In this document: positions 26,942 to 35,709 of the stretch, piece by piece
How the letters are laid out: each line of letters opens with the position of its first letter
Position numbering within the stretch: the stretch's first letter is position 1
From: Haloarchaeobius salinus
GTDB taxonomy: Archaea > Halobacteriota > Halobacteria > Halobacteriales > Natrialbaceae
Assembly (NCBI RefSeq): GCF_024464185.1
Contig: NZ_JANHAU010000002.1
Coordinates: 682,001-746,000, forward strand
Length of the DNA: 64,000 nt
Direction of reading: 5' to 3'
Program-made: the position numbers and the translations under genes
Notes under the pieces: generated by a model
Told to the model about the DNA's origin: nothing
Database searches by the model: none
Seen by the model: the letters and a program-made list of their open reading frames with translations, nothing else

Positions 26942-27436
26942 ATGAGCCTGGGGCAGCGCGTCGCGACCGACCACCAGCTCGCCCGTCTCCTGCAGATCGG
27001 GGCGGTGCTGGAGGAGGTCGTCGAATCCCGCGCGTACCATCACCTGGACTCCTTCGAGGACGAGCAGGGCGTCGACGACGACGTCCGCGACCTGCTCGAA
27101 CACGCCGCCGAGGAGTCCGCAGAGCACCGGAGCCGACTCGAGACGCTCATCGAGGAGCTGGACGCCGAGACGGTCCCGTACGAGGAGATCAACAAGCTGG
27201 TCGAGGCGCAGTACGCCCAGACGAAACCCGAGGACTTCGACGGGCTGCTGTACGACCAGCTCTGCAACGAGGAGACGGCGTACAAGTTCTACGACGACCT
27301 CATCGAGGCCATCGAGGCCAGCGAGAGCGAGTTCAGCATCGACCGCGACCACGTACTCACGACCCTCCGGCAGATCCGCGAGGAGGAGGCCGAGGGGGTC
27401 GAGGAGGTCACCGAAATGATGGAGCGACGAGCGTGA
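26942..27436 (+). CDS. Ferritin-like-domain protein paired with a DtxR regulator
   Basis: This acidic all-helical protein of 164 residues is probably a ferritin/rubrerythrin-like four-helix fold: LEEVVESRAYHHL, HAAEESAEHRSRLETLIEEL, LCNEETAYKFYDDLIEAI and LRQIREEEAEGVEEVTEM. ExxH-type pairs in helices 2 and 4 could bind metal. It is followed after 10 nt by a DtxR-family metal regulator gene, an arrangement I know from other haloarchaea, suggesting a role in iron or manganese handling. Metal binding is not shown by sequence alone. Confidence 0.7.
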   Translation: MSLGQRVATDHQLARLLQIGAVLEEVVESRAYHHLDSFEDEQGVDDDVRDLLEHAAEESAEHRSRLETLIEELDAETVPYEEINKLVEAQYAQTKPEDFDGLLYDQLCNEETAYKFYDDLIEAIEASESEFSIDRDHVLTTLRQIREEEAEGVEEVTEMMERRA

Positions 27437-27446
27437 GGACCCACCG

Positions 27447-27881
27447 ATGAACACCGCAGACCAGTACCTCAAGGCGATCTACCTGGTGCAACGGATGGAA
27501 GACGGGCCGGCGGCGACGGGTGCGCTGGCGGACATGCTCGACGTCTCCCCCGCGAGCGTCAACGAGATGGTCGGCAAGCTCCAGGAGCGCGGGCTCGTCG
27601 ACCACGAGAAGTACAAGGGCGCGACGCTCACCGACGATGGGATCGTCCGCGCCGAGGACGCGCTCCAGACCTACTGCATCATCGAGCGGTTCCTCGCGAA
27701 CGTCCTGGAGGTCGAGGACTACCGCGGCGAGGCCGGCGCGCTGGAGGCCGTCATCGACGACACCGTCGCCGAACGGCTGGACACCATCATCGACCGCCGC
27801 GACGAGTGCCCCGACTGCTTCGACGCCGAGGCCGACCAGTGCTGCTACCTGGAAGTCGGCGTCGGCGAGCACGCGGACTGA
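27447..27881 (+). CDS. DtxR/SirR-family metal-dependent transcriptional regulator, short form
   Basis: This protein of 144 residues has the DtxR winged helix (NTADQYLKAIYLVQRMEDGP, LADMLDVSPASVNEMVGKL, GLVDHEKYKGATLTDDG) and the metal-binding dimerisation domain. A cysteine-rich tail (ECPDCF and CCYLEVG) replaces the usual C-terminal SH3/FeoA domain. Such proteins repress metal-uptake genes when loaded with Fe or Mn. Upstream by 10 nt lies the ferritin-like gene. It is the last chromosomal protein gene before the tRNA-Gln. Confidence 0.88.
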   Translation: MNTADQYLKAIYLVQRMEDGPAATGALADMLDVSPASVNEMVGKLQERGLVDHEKYKGATLTDDGIVRAEDALQTYCIIERFLANVLEVEDYRGEAGALEAVIDDTVAERLDTIIDRRDECPDCFDAEADQCCYLEVGVGEHAD

Positions 27882-28092
27882 GGGCGGTTTTTTCGGACTC
27901 GGTTGGCGCGTCCGACGTGACGCACCTGAACGCGACTACGTCCTCACGCTGTGTCGGACCTGACACCGACGGGGCGAATCCGGCGCGGTGCCGGCGTCGA
28001 AGCCACCGACTGAAAGATAATCTTATTGTATCGCCATCGCCTACGCCAATTCGAAGTCCCGTGGTGTAGTGGCCAATCATATGGGCCTTTGG

Positions 28093-28124
28093 ACGTGGAT
28101 GGAGTCCGTCCATTTGCGGAGGAG
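28093..28124 (+). other. tRNA-Gln intron
   Basis: This 32-nt sequence sits between tRNA positions 37 and 38 and contains a 6-bp stem with a GAGTC loop. The location is the canonical one for archaeal introns cut at a bulge-helix-bulge; the boundaries are inferred from base pairing of the flanking exons. Confidence 0.75.
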
Positions 28125-28135
28125 AGCCTATGACG

Positions 28136-28158
28136 GCGGTTCGAATCCGCCCGGGACT
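28136..28158 (+). repeat. attL: 3' end of tRNA-Gln
   Basis: This 23-bp stretch covering the T arm and 3' acceptor strand is repeated exactly at 47164-47186, about 19 kb away. It is the expected crossover site for a tRNA-targeting tyrosine integrase. Confidence 0.85.
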
Positions 28159-28159
28159 A

Positions 28160-28521
28160 TTATTTCGGGCGTTTGAATCCTTGAGCGGCAGATGTACCCA
28201 ACGGCCGGTTGGTATCGCGGCCCGTCGCAGCGCGCCACGTCTCGCGGCTGCTCCTCGTTCGCCCTCGAAACGTTCCGCCGCCGGTAGGCATCAGTGCCCC
28301 TCAAAGGGAATGCAAGCACGATGGAGCCAGCGCGATCCAGCGAGAAAGCGTTGGCCGGTAGCCGAGAGGCCCCCGACAGAATCCGGACGGCGTTTACGTT
28401 CTTCTCACGTCTAGGACCAGGCCACGCGTACGGCAAGCACCTGTATTAGAAGGTCGTGAATTCAGCAGAAGTTTCTCACAAAATGTGCCAACTTAATACT
28501 CGATGCCTTTTACTGTTAGTA
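28160..28521. other. Gap between tRNA-Gln and tbp
   Basis: The island's left edge. The only long frames here are arginine/serine-rich and unlike halophile proteins, so I see no gene. The last 30 nt hold the TATA element of the TBP gene (CTTAATAC, 28492-28499). Confidence 0.5.
28492..28499 (+). promoter_or_regulatory. TATA box of the island TBP gene
   Basis: CTTAATAC lies about 26 nt upstream of the GTG at 28522, which is why I chose that GTG over the ATGs at 28456 and 28483. Confidence 0.5.
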
Positions 28522-29070
28522 GTGACGGAGCTTGAGCTCGCTAACGTCGTCGGGACGATTACCTACCAGCAAGAGCTTGATTTGGCGGCGCTAACGGAGA
28601 CGTTCGCGGATCGAGACGAAATCACGAGCGTTACCTACGAACCAGCCGAAAACCACTGGCTCCAATCTCGTTTCCCACCGGATGAGACCTACGTCGCGTT
28701 CTATCGGAGTGGGCGATGCTCGATTGCGGGTTGCAAGTCAGTCGAACATTTCGAGACCGTCGTCGAACAAGTTAACAACGTGATGCGCGAGCTGCTGGAG
28801 TTTGAGTATATGCCCGCGGTCGATGTGAGCAATATCGTCGCGTCAGCCGATCTTGGCTTTAACTTCTCTCTTGAGGCACTGACAATCGAACTCGGCATGG
28901 AACGCACAGAGTACGAACCAGAACAGTTCCCCGCACTGATCTACCGCGATTCCGAGTTTGTCATGCTCGTCTTTTCGAGTGGGAAGCTACTCTGTACCGG
29001 ACTTACTGACCGCCAAGCTGTCTCAGAGGCGATCGAAAACATGGCCAGTAGGATTCAGGCGGTCGTGTGA
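28522..29070 (+). CDS. tbp: Divergent TATA-binding protein encoded on the island
   Basis: Its 182 residues match TBP along their whole length: LELANVVGTITYQQELDLAA corresponds to the VVASTGIGQELDLEAL opening, followed by YEPAENHWLQSRF, YVAFYRSGRCSIAGCKSVEH (first repeat) and NIVASADLGFNFSLEALTIE, FPALIYRDSEFVMLVFSSGKLLCTG (second repeat). The two TBP repeats are intact but diverged from the housekeeping type. TBP recognises promoter TATA boxes and recruits TFB and RNA polymerase. Haloarchaea often carry extra TBPs on plasmids. Here it sits directly upstream of the Type I operon (93-nt gap) and may direct its transcription; that link is inference. Confidence 0.87.
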   Translation: MTELELANVVGTITYQQELDLAALTETFADRDEITSVTYEPAENHWLQSRFPPDETYVAFYRSGRCSIAGCKSVEHFETVVEQVNNVMRELLEFEYMPAVDVSNIVASADLGFNFSLEALTIELGMERTEYEPEQFPALIYRDSEFVMLVFSSGKLLCTGLTDRQAVSEAIENMASRIQAVV

Positions 29071-29133
29071 TTGCAGGTCTTCCACAGAGAATATTCGAAG
29101 ACCGCTATGCGTGTTCAATCACTGGGACGCTGC

Positions 29134-29140
29134 TATTATA
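29134..29140 (+). promoter_or_regulatory. TATA box of the hsd operon
   Basis: TATTATA lies about 27 nt upstream of the hsdM ATG at 29164, so the operon has its own promoter between tbp and hsdM. Confidence 0.6.
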
Positions 29141-29163
29141 TGTGCGGGGGTGATGATTGAGTT

Positions 29164-30726
29164 ATGGCTGAAAACGACCAGGCAACGCTACCTGGAACGG
29201 GACCAGATCTACTCACACTCCCCACTCTCGAAAAACATCTATGGGCGGCCGCGGACAAGCTCCGAGGAAGCATCGACTCGGCCGACTACAAGAACTACAT
29301 TTTCGGTTTGCTGTTCCTCAAGCGGGCCAACGACCGCTTCGAGGAGGAGACCGAAGAGGTCGCTGAGGACCTCGGGATTCCAGTCGAGACTGCCAAGGAC
29401 GACCGGGACCTCCACGAGGAGTTCTGGATCCCTGAACGCGCTCGCTGGAACCACATCAAGGCTCAGGAGACCGACGTTGGCGCGGCGCTGAACAAGGCAC
29501 TCGCGGCGGTCGAAGACGAGAACGATCCCATCGCTGACCGCGTGCTCACTACGGTCGATTTCAACGACAAAGAACGGTTGCCCGACTCACTACTCTCCGA
29601 TCTCGTCTCGCACTTCTCGAAGCACCGCTATCGGAACGCGGATCTCGAAGACCCTGACATCTTCGGACGAGCCTACGAATACCTCATCCGCGAGTTCGCC
29701 GACGACGCCGGCAAGAAGGGCGGCGAGTTCTATACGCCGCGCGAGGTCGTCCGGCTGATCGTTAAGTGCGTGAATCCGGAGCCGGGCCATCGTGTGTATG
29801 ACCCTTGCTGTGGCTCCGGTGGGATGCTCATCTACTCCGCCGAGCACATCCGTGAGTCGGGCGGCGACATGACCGACATCTCGCTGTACGGCCAGGAGAA
29901 GAACCTGAACACGTGGGCGATCGGCCAGATGAACGTCTTGCTCCACGAGCTGTACGACGCGAAGATTGAGAAGGGCGATACCATCACCGAGCCCAAGCGC
30001 GTCACGAAACACGACGAACTAGAGGTGTTCGACCGGGTCATCGCGAACCCGATGTGGAACCAGAAGGAATGGAGCAAGGACTGGGTGGAGGACAACGAGC
30101 CGTACAACCGCTTCCCGTACGGCCTCCCGCCGTCGAACCGCGGCGATTGGGCGTGGGTTCAGCTCATGATCGCTTCGCTCAACGAGACCGGAAAGGCGGG
30201 TGTCGTCATGGACAACGGCGTGCTGTTCCGCTCGCGCTCGGAAAAGAAAATCCGCAAACCGGTGCTGGAGAACGACCTCGTTGAGGCTGTTATTGCCTTA
30301 CCGGAGAATCTGTTCTACAATACAGGCTCGCCGGGTTGTATCCTCATCCTGAATAAGGACAAGCCCGAAGAACTCGAGGACAAGGTCCACTTCATCTACG
30401 CCGAGGACCAGACCCTTCGGGAGTCAGAAGTCCAGGTATTTGAAGAACTCTCAAATCAGAATCAGCTCACCGACGAGGGCGTAGATTATATTGCAGAGAC
30501 GTTCCTGGCAGGCCGTGAGGAGGGCCACCACAGTCGGCTGGTCGATATGGAAGAGATTGAGGAAAACGACTGGAATCTGAATGTCCCGCGGTACATCGAT
30601 ACTACCGAACCTGATGAACCGATCGACGTGAGCGAGAAGCTTCGGGAATTGGACAAACTGGCTGAGGAGCGTCGAAAGACCGACGAGGAGCTTCAGCAGT
30701 ACATGGAGGAGTTAGAGTACCAATGA
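29164..30726 (+). CDS. hsdM: Type I restriction-modification system methyltransferase subunit HsdM
   Basis: This N6-adenine methyltransferase has 520 residues. The HsdM N-terminal helical domain (LEKHLWAAADKLRGSIDSAD, FGLLFLKRANDRFEE) precedes the SAM-binding motif I in YDPCCGSGGMLI and the catalytic motif IV in VIANPMWNQKEW. The latter is NPMW rather than the commoner NPPF/NPPY, a variant I believe occurs in this HsdM clade. GGEFYTPREVVRL is typical. Together with HsdS it methylates the target. The gene overlaps hsdS by four bases (ATGA) and heads the operon hsdM-hsdS-hsdR-metallopeptidase. Confidence 0.95.
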   Translation: MAENDQATLPGTGPDLLTLPTLEKHLWAAADKLRGSIDSADYKNYIFGLLFLKRANDRFEEETEEVAEDLGIPVETAKDDRDLHEEFWIPERARWNHIKAQETDVGAALNKALAAVEDENDPIADRVLTTVDFNDKERLPDSLLSDLVSHFSKHRYRNADLEDPDIFGRAYEYLIREFADDAGKKGGEFYTPREVVRLIVKCVNPEPGHRVYDPCCGSGGMLIYSAEHIRESGGDMTDISLYGQEKNLNTWAIGQMNVLLHELYDAKIEKGDTITEPKRVTKHDELEVFDRVIANPMWNQKEWSKDWVEDNEPYNRFPYGLPPSNRGDWAWVQLMIASLNETGKAGVVMDNGVLFRSRSEKKIRKPVLENDLVEAVIALPENLFYNTGSPGCILILNKDKPEELEDKVHFIYAEDQTLRESEVQVFEELSNQNQLTDEGVDYIAETFLAGREEGHHSRLVDMEEIEENDWNLNVPRYIDTTEPDEPIDVSEKLRELDKLAEERRKTDEELQQYMEELEYQ

Positions 30727-32003
30727 ATTGGATTCCAGACCAACAAGTCAGAGAAGATTATCAAAAGGTGTCTTGGGGACCAAATGAGGAATACATTCCG
30801 TCTGACTGGGATATAAAATCTATAAATGAAATTTCTGAGGATGTTATTTACCCGCAGCGAGACAAACCTGAGGATCTCAATGGTGAGATTCCATGGATTC
30901 GAATTGAGGATCTTGAGGGAAAATATATTGCTGAATCAGACTCAGGGAAGGGAGTAACTCAAGAAACTATCCGGGATATGAATCTAAGCGTCTTCCCCCG
31001 GGGAACACTAATGTGTTCCTGTAGCGGGAATATGGGGGTTTGTGCAATTACTGAACGCGAACTAATATCCAATCAGACTTTTGCAGGAATCGTCCCTTCT
31101 GAGACGATTGAAACGGAATACCTGTATTATGCTCTCGGGAATCGCAGTGAAGATTTACAACGAATGTCCACTGGTACGACCATCGCTTACTTGTCAAGCG
31201 ACAAGTTGAACAAGTTCTCAATTCCGTACCCACCACTCCGTGAACAGCGTAGGATCGCTGAAATCCTCTCGACGGTCGACGAGCAAATTCAGCAAACAAT
31301 CGAGATCATCAAGAAGACAAAAGAACTGAAGAAGGGACTGATGCAGGATCTCCTGATTGAAGGCTTTTCTAAGAATTCTACCCAAGAGGTTCAGATCGGT
31401 CCCCGATCACTACAGATTCCGGAGCATTGGGAGATGAAATCCTGTGGCCAGTTATTCAACGCAGTGAATGGACGTGCTTTCAAGACAGAAGAGTGGGCCG
31501 AAGAAGGGACTCAAATAATTAGGATTCAAGACCTAAGGCCCGATGCAAAAGCAGAAACCAATTACGCAGATTTCGATGTTGACAAAAAATACCACGTTAC
31601 GGAAGGCGACTTACTCTTCTGTTGGGCAGGAAATATTAAAACCTCACTTGGCGCATATATTTGGTCGGGCGAGAGAGCTTATCTTAATCAGCATATTTAT
31701 AACCTTCGTGCTAAATCAGAACTCGACAAAAGATTCTTTGCATATTCTCTAAACCAGCACCTAAAGTTGTTAAAAACAATGGTTGGAGGGTCAGCAGGCC
31801 AAGTACATATAACAAAAACAGACTTCGAGGCATTTCGGCTTCCGGTTCCACCTATTGAGGAACAAAAGAAGATCGGTGATATTATCGAAAAATCGAAAAT
31901 GAAGACGCAAGAAGAAAAAGAGCGGAAGTCAAAGCTAGAAGATCTTAAGAGTGGACTGATGCAAGACCTACTAACTGGAAAGATTCGTACGAGATTTAAC
32001 TAG
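30723..32003 (+). CDS. hsdS: Type I restriction-modification specificity subunit HsdS
   Basis: The protein has 426 residues with two target-recognition domains (about residues 10-165 and 225-370), each followed by a conserved spacer helix: PLREQRRIAEILSTVDEQI...LKKGLMQDLL and PPIEEQKKIGDIIEKSKMK...LKSGLMQDLL. It recognises a bipartite DNA site. The recognition domains are strongly AT-rich with AT-ending codons, while the central helix is close to chromosome composition. This mosaic is expected when recognition domains are swapped from foreign sources. The start overlaps hsdM (ATGA), and a 2-nt gap separates it from hsdR. Confidence 0.94.
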   Translation: MNWIPDQQVREDYQKVSWGPNEEYIPSDWDIKSINEISEDVIYPQRDKPEDLNGEIPWIRIEDLEGKYIAESDSGKGVTQETIRDMNLSVFPRGTLMCSCSGNMGVCAITERELISNQTFAGIVPSETIETEYLYYALGNRSEDLQRMSTGTTIAYLSSDKLNKFSIPYPPLREQRRIAEILSTVDEQIQQTIEIIKKTKELKKGLMQDLLIEGFSKNSTQEVQIGPRSLQIPEHWEMKSCGQLFNAVNGRAFKTEEWAEEGTQIIRIQDLRPDAKAETNYADFDVDKKYHVTEGDLLFCWAGNIKTSLGAYIWSGERAYLNQHIYNLRAKSELDKRFFAYSLNQHLKLLKTMVGGSAGQVHITKTDFEAFRLPVPPIEEQKKIGDIIEKSKMKTQEEKERKSKLEDLKSGLMQDLLTGKIRTRFN

Positions 32004-32005
32004 GT

Positions 32006-34969
32006 ATGCCCAACGAGTACGCTGAGTCGGAACGACCCGCCCTTGACACCCTCCAGCGAATCGGCTGGGAGGTCGTCGACCAACAACAGACAACCTGGGT
32101 TGACCCCCGCGAGACGGAGTCCTCGGCCGTGCTCGAACCTCGACTTCGCGATGCTGTCAACCGTCTGAATCCGTGGCTTGACGAGAACAATCTGAACAAG
32201 GCCGTCCGGGAGATCCAGCAGGTCGCTGGTACGAGTACGATGGACGAGAACGAGCAGATTCACGAGAAGCTTGTTCGCCACATCTCTGTCGAGCAGGACC
32301 GGGGCCACGGCAAGCAACATCAGACGGTCCAGTACATCGATTACGAGAACCCCGGGAAAAACGACTTCTTTGCGCTCAACCAGTTCCGGGTTGAGGGCCC
32401 TGTCGAAATTGTCAAGCCAGACATCGTGCTGTTCGTCAACGGGATTCCGCTCGGGGTCATCGAGTGCAAGAGCCCGCTGATTCCTGAACCGAAGTCCGAG
32501 GCGCTCGATCAGATCACGCGCTATCAGAACGAGCGCGACGGTGAGTCGGAGGGCGCCGAGGAACTGTTCCGGTACAATCAGTTCTCGGTCGCCACCTGGA
32601 TGGAGGGCGCGGTGATGGGGACGTACCGGACGCCGAAGGACCAGTATAAGCCCTGGCGTGACGCCTACCCGCTGGAGGACGACGAGCTCATCGAGCTGTT
32701 CGATCTCGACGGCTACCTCCCGGACCAGTATCGCATGCTCTATGCGCTGTTCGAGCCCGAGCGCCTGCTCGACCAGCTCCGGCACTACACGGTGTTCGAG
32801 GAGCGCCAGAGCGGGACGATCAAGATGGTCGCTCGCTACCAGCAGTACCGGGCGGTCCGGAAGGCGCTCGAACGGATCGACAAGCGCGGGACGCGCGAGG
32901 CCAACGGGGGCGTCGTCTGGCACACCCAGGGGTCGGGGAAGTCGCTCACGATGCTGTTCCTCGCGCTGAAGCTGCGCCGCCTCAAGGACGACCCGACGTT
33001 GGTGCTCGTCACCGACCGGCGGGCGCTCGATGACCAGATTCACGCGACGTTCCAGCGCTGCGGGTTCCCGAACCCAAAGAAAGCCCAGAGCGTCGAAGAT
33101 CTCCGGGAGCGCCTGAGCTACGACGCCGGCGAGACGATTACGACGCTCATCCACAAGTTCCAGACGACCGACGACGAGGACGACGAGTTCCCGGTGCTCT
33201 CGCATAACGAGAATATCTACGTGATGGCTGACGAGGCCCACCGCACGCAGGACAAGCAATTCGCGAACAACATGCGGACGGCGCTCCCGAACGCGTTCTA
33301 CGTCGGGTTCACGGGAACGCCGATCGAGAAGGACGAGCGTAACACCCGCCGTACGTTCGGGAACTACATTGACACGTACACGATCGACCAGTCGCTGGAG
33401 GACGGTGCGACCGTTCCGATTCTATATCAGGGCCGACTCGCCGACATCCATCTTGAGGGTGAGACGCTCGACCGGCTGTTCGACCGCATCTTCTCGGACA
33501 AGAGTCCCGAGGAGAAGGCCGAGATTCAGAAGCGCTACGCGCGCTCGCAAGACCTCGCTGAGGCGCAAGCGCGCATCGATCGGGTGGCCTTGGACATCAT
33601 CGAGCACTACGAGAACGAGATCGCGCGCCCGTTCAAGGGGATGGTCGTGACCACTAGCAAGGAGGCAGCGATTCGGTACAAGGAGACGCTGGACGGCCTC
33701 AACGGGCCGGAGTCTCGTGTGGTCGTCTCCGAGGGTCACAACGACCCCGAGCACATCAAGCGGTGGACGCCGTCGGACTCGGAGAAGAGCCAGTACAAGG
33801 AGTCGTTCGTCGACCCGAACGGCGAGGTCGAACTGCTGATTGTCTGTGATATGCTCCTGACGGGGTTCGACGCGCCGATTGCGCAGGTGATGTACCTCGA
33901 CAAGCCGCTCCGCGAGCACGGCCTCCTGCAGGCGATCGCTCGGGTCAACCGGCCGTTCGAGGAGAAGAACCACGGGCTCATCATCGACTACTATGGCGTC
34001 TCCGACGAGCTCAAGGAGGCGCTCTCGATGTTCAGCGCGAAGGACGTCGAGCGGGCGATGGTGCCGCTGAAGGACAAGCAGCCCGAGCTTGAAGCCGCCC
34101 ACAGCAAGGCCATCTCGTTCTTCGACGACCTCGATGAAGTAGAGAAGTGTGTTCAGTCGCTCGAGCCGGAGGACCGCCGGATCGAGTTCAAGAACGCGTT
34201 CAAGCGGTTCTCGCAGCTGATGGACATCGTTCTGCCGGACCCGATGGCGAATCCGTATCGCGAGGACTTGGAGCAGCTCAGCACCATCTTCGGGAAGGCC
34301 AAGGAGCGCTACCGTGACGACACGATGAACTTGGAGGGCGCTGGGGCGAAGGTCCGAAAGCTCATCCAGGACCACATCAGCTCGCAGGGCATCGAGATCA
34401 TCAATGAGGAGCCGGTCTCCATCATGGACGAGGTCGAGTTCGATGCGAGACTTCAAGACCTAGAGAGCGACGAAGCCCGGGCGAGTGAGATGCAGAATGC
34501 CATCAAGCACGAGATCAACGTCCGGTTCGACGAGGATCCGGTCCAGTACGGGTCGCTCAGGGAGCGGCTCGAGGAGCTCATCGAGAAGTACCGTGAGGGG
34601 CGCCACAGCGAGCGCGAAACAATCGAGGAGCTGCGCTCGCTGATGGACGAGATTCGCTCGCGCGACAAGGCGGCCCGCAGCAAGGGGCTGCGTGACGAGA
34701 CGGACCTGTCGTTCTATCACGCGGTCGAAGACGTGCTGGACGAACACGACACCGAGCAGGAGGACCTCGTCCAGCTCACCGGCAACCTTGTGGGGACTGT
34801 CGAGCAGTTCGTGACGATGGTCGAGTGGAAGGACCGCTCGCACCTCCAGAACAAGATGCGCAAGAAGGTGACCGGCGAGCTGTATCGCTCTGACATCGAC
34901 CTGTCGGCCGACGAACGCCGGGAGCTGACCAACCGCGTGATCGAGCTGGCGCGCGCGCACTACCAATGA
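32006..34969 (+). CDS. hsdR: Type I restriction endonuclease subunit HsdR
   Basis: The protein has 987 residues. The N-terminal PD-(D/E)xK nuclease is KPDIVLFVNGIPLGVIECKS (about residues 137-156). The helicase/translocase core has Walker A HTQGSGKSLTMLFLA (about residue 308), VLVTDRRALDDQ, the DEAH-type box MADEAHRTQ (about 408), VGFTGTPIE, and the later LLTGFDAPIAQVMYLDKPL and QAIARVNRPF motifs. A helical C-terminus for HsdM/S docking follows. It translocates on unmodified DNA and cuts at a distance. All key residues are present, so the system looks active. It overlaps the next gene by four bases. Confidence 0.95.
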   Translation: MPNEYAESERPALDTLQRIGWEVVDQQQTTWVDPRETESSAVLEPRLRDAVNRLNPWLDENNLNKAVREIQQVAGTSTMDENEQIHEKLVRHISVEQDRGHGKQHQTVQYIDYENPGKNDFFALNQFRVEGPVEIVKPDIVLFVNGIPLGVIECKSPLIPEPKSEALDQITRYQNERDGESEGAEELFRYNQFSVATWMEGAVMGTYRTPKDQYKPWRDAYPLEDDELIELFDLDGYLPDQYRMLYALFEPERLLDQLRHYTVFEERQSGTIKMVARYQQYRAVRKALERIDKRGTREANGGVVWHTQGSGKSLTMLFLALKLRRLKDDPTLVLVTDRRALDDQIHATFQRCGFPNPKKAQSVEDLRERLSYDAGETITTLIHKFQTTDDEDDEFPVLSHNENIYVMADEAHRTQDKQFANNMRTALPNAFYVGFTGTPIEKDERNTRRTFGNYIDTYTIDQSLEDGATVPILYQGRLADIHLEGETLDRLFDRIFSDKSPEEKAEIQKRYARSQDLAEAQARIDRVALDIIEHYENEIARPFKGMVVTTSKEAAIRYKETLDGLNGPESRVVVSEGHNDPEHIKRWTPSDSEKSQYKESFVDPNGEVELLIVCDMLLTGFDAPIAQVMYLDKPLREHGLLQAIARVNRPFEEKNHGLIIDYYGVSDELKEALSMFSAKDVERAMVPLKDKQPELEAAHSKAISFFDDLDEVEKCVQSLEPEDRRIEFKNAFKRFSQLMDIVLPDPMANPYREDLEQLSTIFGKAKERYRDDTMNLEGAGAKVRKLIQDHISSQGIEIINEEPVSIMDEVEFDARLQDLESDEARASEMQNAIKHEINVRFDEDPVQYGSLRERLEELIEKYREGRHSERETIEELRSLMDEIRSRDKAARSKGLRDETDLSFYHAVEDVLDEHDTEQEDLVQLTGNLVGTVEQFVTMVEWKDRSHLQNKMRKKVTGELYRSDIDLSADERRELTNRVIELARAHYQ

Positions 34970-35709
34970 GCGAACGCCTGCAACGCCACCACCACATCGG
35001 GCAGACGAGCGTCCCCTACACCGTGGAGTGGTCCGAGGACCGGGAAACGATCGGCCTCTCCATCGACGAGTCGCTGGAAGTGACGGTGCGGGCGCCGATG
35101 ACCGCGACGCACGACGACGTCGAGTCGGTCCTCGACTCACGGCAAGAGTGGCTGCTGGAGAAGGTCTACGGGTTGAAAGAGCAGGAAGGCCCTCCGTACC
35201 CGAAGGAGTACCTGAGCGGCGAGAAGCTCCAGTATCGCGGCCGGCAGTATCCCCTGGAGGTCGTTGAGGCGGACGTCCCGGAGCCCGAGCTGTCGTTTGA
35301 CGAGCAGACGTTCACGCTGCGGGTGCACCGCTTCGATGCAGACGCGGACGGGGTGAGCGTGCGACGGAAGCGCCAGGCGATCGTCGACTGGTTCGTCAAT
35401 CGCGCAGCGGAAGAGCTCCCGGACCGGGGGTCGCGGTTCGAGTCCCGGCTGGGGCTCGAAGATGTGCCCGTTGAGGTCGGAGAGATGGAAAGCCGGTGGG
35501 GCGAGTACGATGATGGCGTTGTCCGCCTCAACTGGCGGCTGGTGCTGGCGCCCGTCCGGATCCAGGACTACGTCCTCGCGCACGAACTGGCGCACTCCCT
35601 GCACGACGAGCATTCGGACTCGTTCTGGAACACGGTCGGTGCTCTCATCCCTGACTACGAGGAGCGCCGTGAATGGCTCAGGCTGAACGGCAACACACTG
35701 ACAGTTTGA
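34966..35709 (+). CDS. YgjP-like zinc metallopeptidase of the hsd operon
   Basis: This 247-residue protein with a YgjP/DUF45-type metallopeptidase domain has YTVEWSEDRETIGLSIDESL at the N-terminus and, at the C-terminus, MESRWGEYDD, WRLVLAPVRIQDYVLAHELAHS and HDEHSDSFW, giving zinc ligands HExxH plus a third His. The gene overlaps hsdR by ATGA, so it is translated together with the restriction subunit. YgjP-like genes are frequent neighbours of Type I systems. Proteolytic control of HsdR, as ClpXP does in enteric bacteria, is a possible role but not established. Confidence 0.85.
   Translation: MSERLQRHHHIGQTSVPYTVEWSEDRETIGLSIDESLEVTVRAPMTATHDDVESVLDSRQEWLLEKVYGLKEQEGPPYPKEYLSGEKLQYRGRQYPLEVVEADVPEPELSFDEQTFTLRVHRFDADADGVSVRRKRQAIVDWFVNRAAEELPDRGSRFESRLGLEDVPVEVGEMESRWGEYDDGVVRLNWRLVLAPVRIQDYVLAHELAHSLHDEHSDSFWNTVGALIPDYEERREWLRLNGNTLTV

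Larger units (their letters stand above)
28055..28159 (+). tRNA. tRNA-Gln (anticodon TTG) with an intron
   Basis: The acceptor stem AGTCCCG (28055) pairs with CGGGACT (28152-28158). The D arm is followed by the anticodon stem TGGGC/GCCTA, and the anticodon TTG is at 28089-28091. The T arm is GGCGG-TTCGAAT-CCGCC. A 32-nt intron (28093-28124) follows position 37, as in other haloarchaeal tRNA-Gln genes. Its core stem is 28096-28101/28107-28112. An AT-rich promoter-like stretch lies near 28016-28030. The 3' end is duplicated at 47164-47186, so this gene is the attachment site of the island. Confidence 0.9.

Noticed and set aside
28130-28436. Frames on both strands just after the tRNA
   Set aside because: They begin inside the tRNA, are Arg/Ser/Pro-rich and have no start context.
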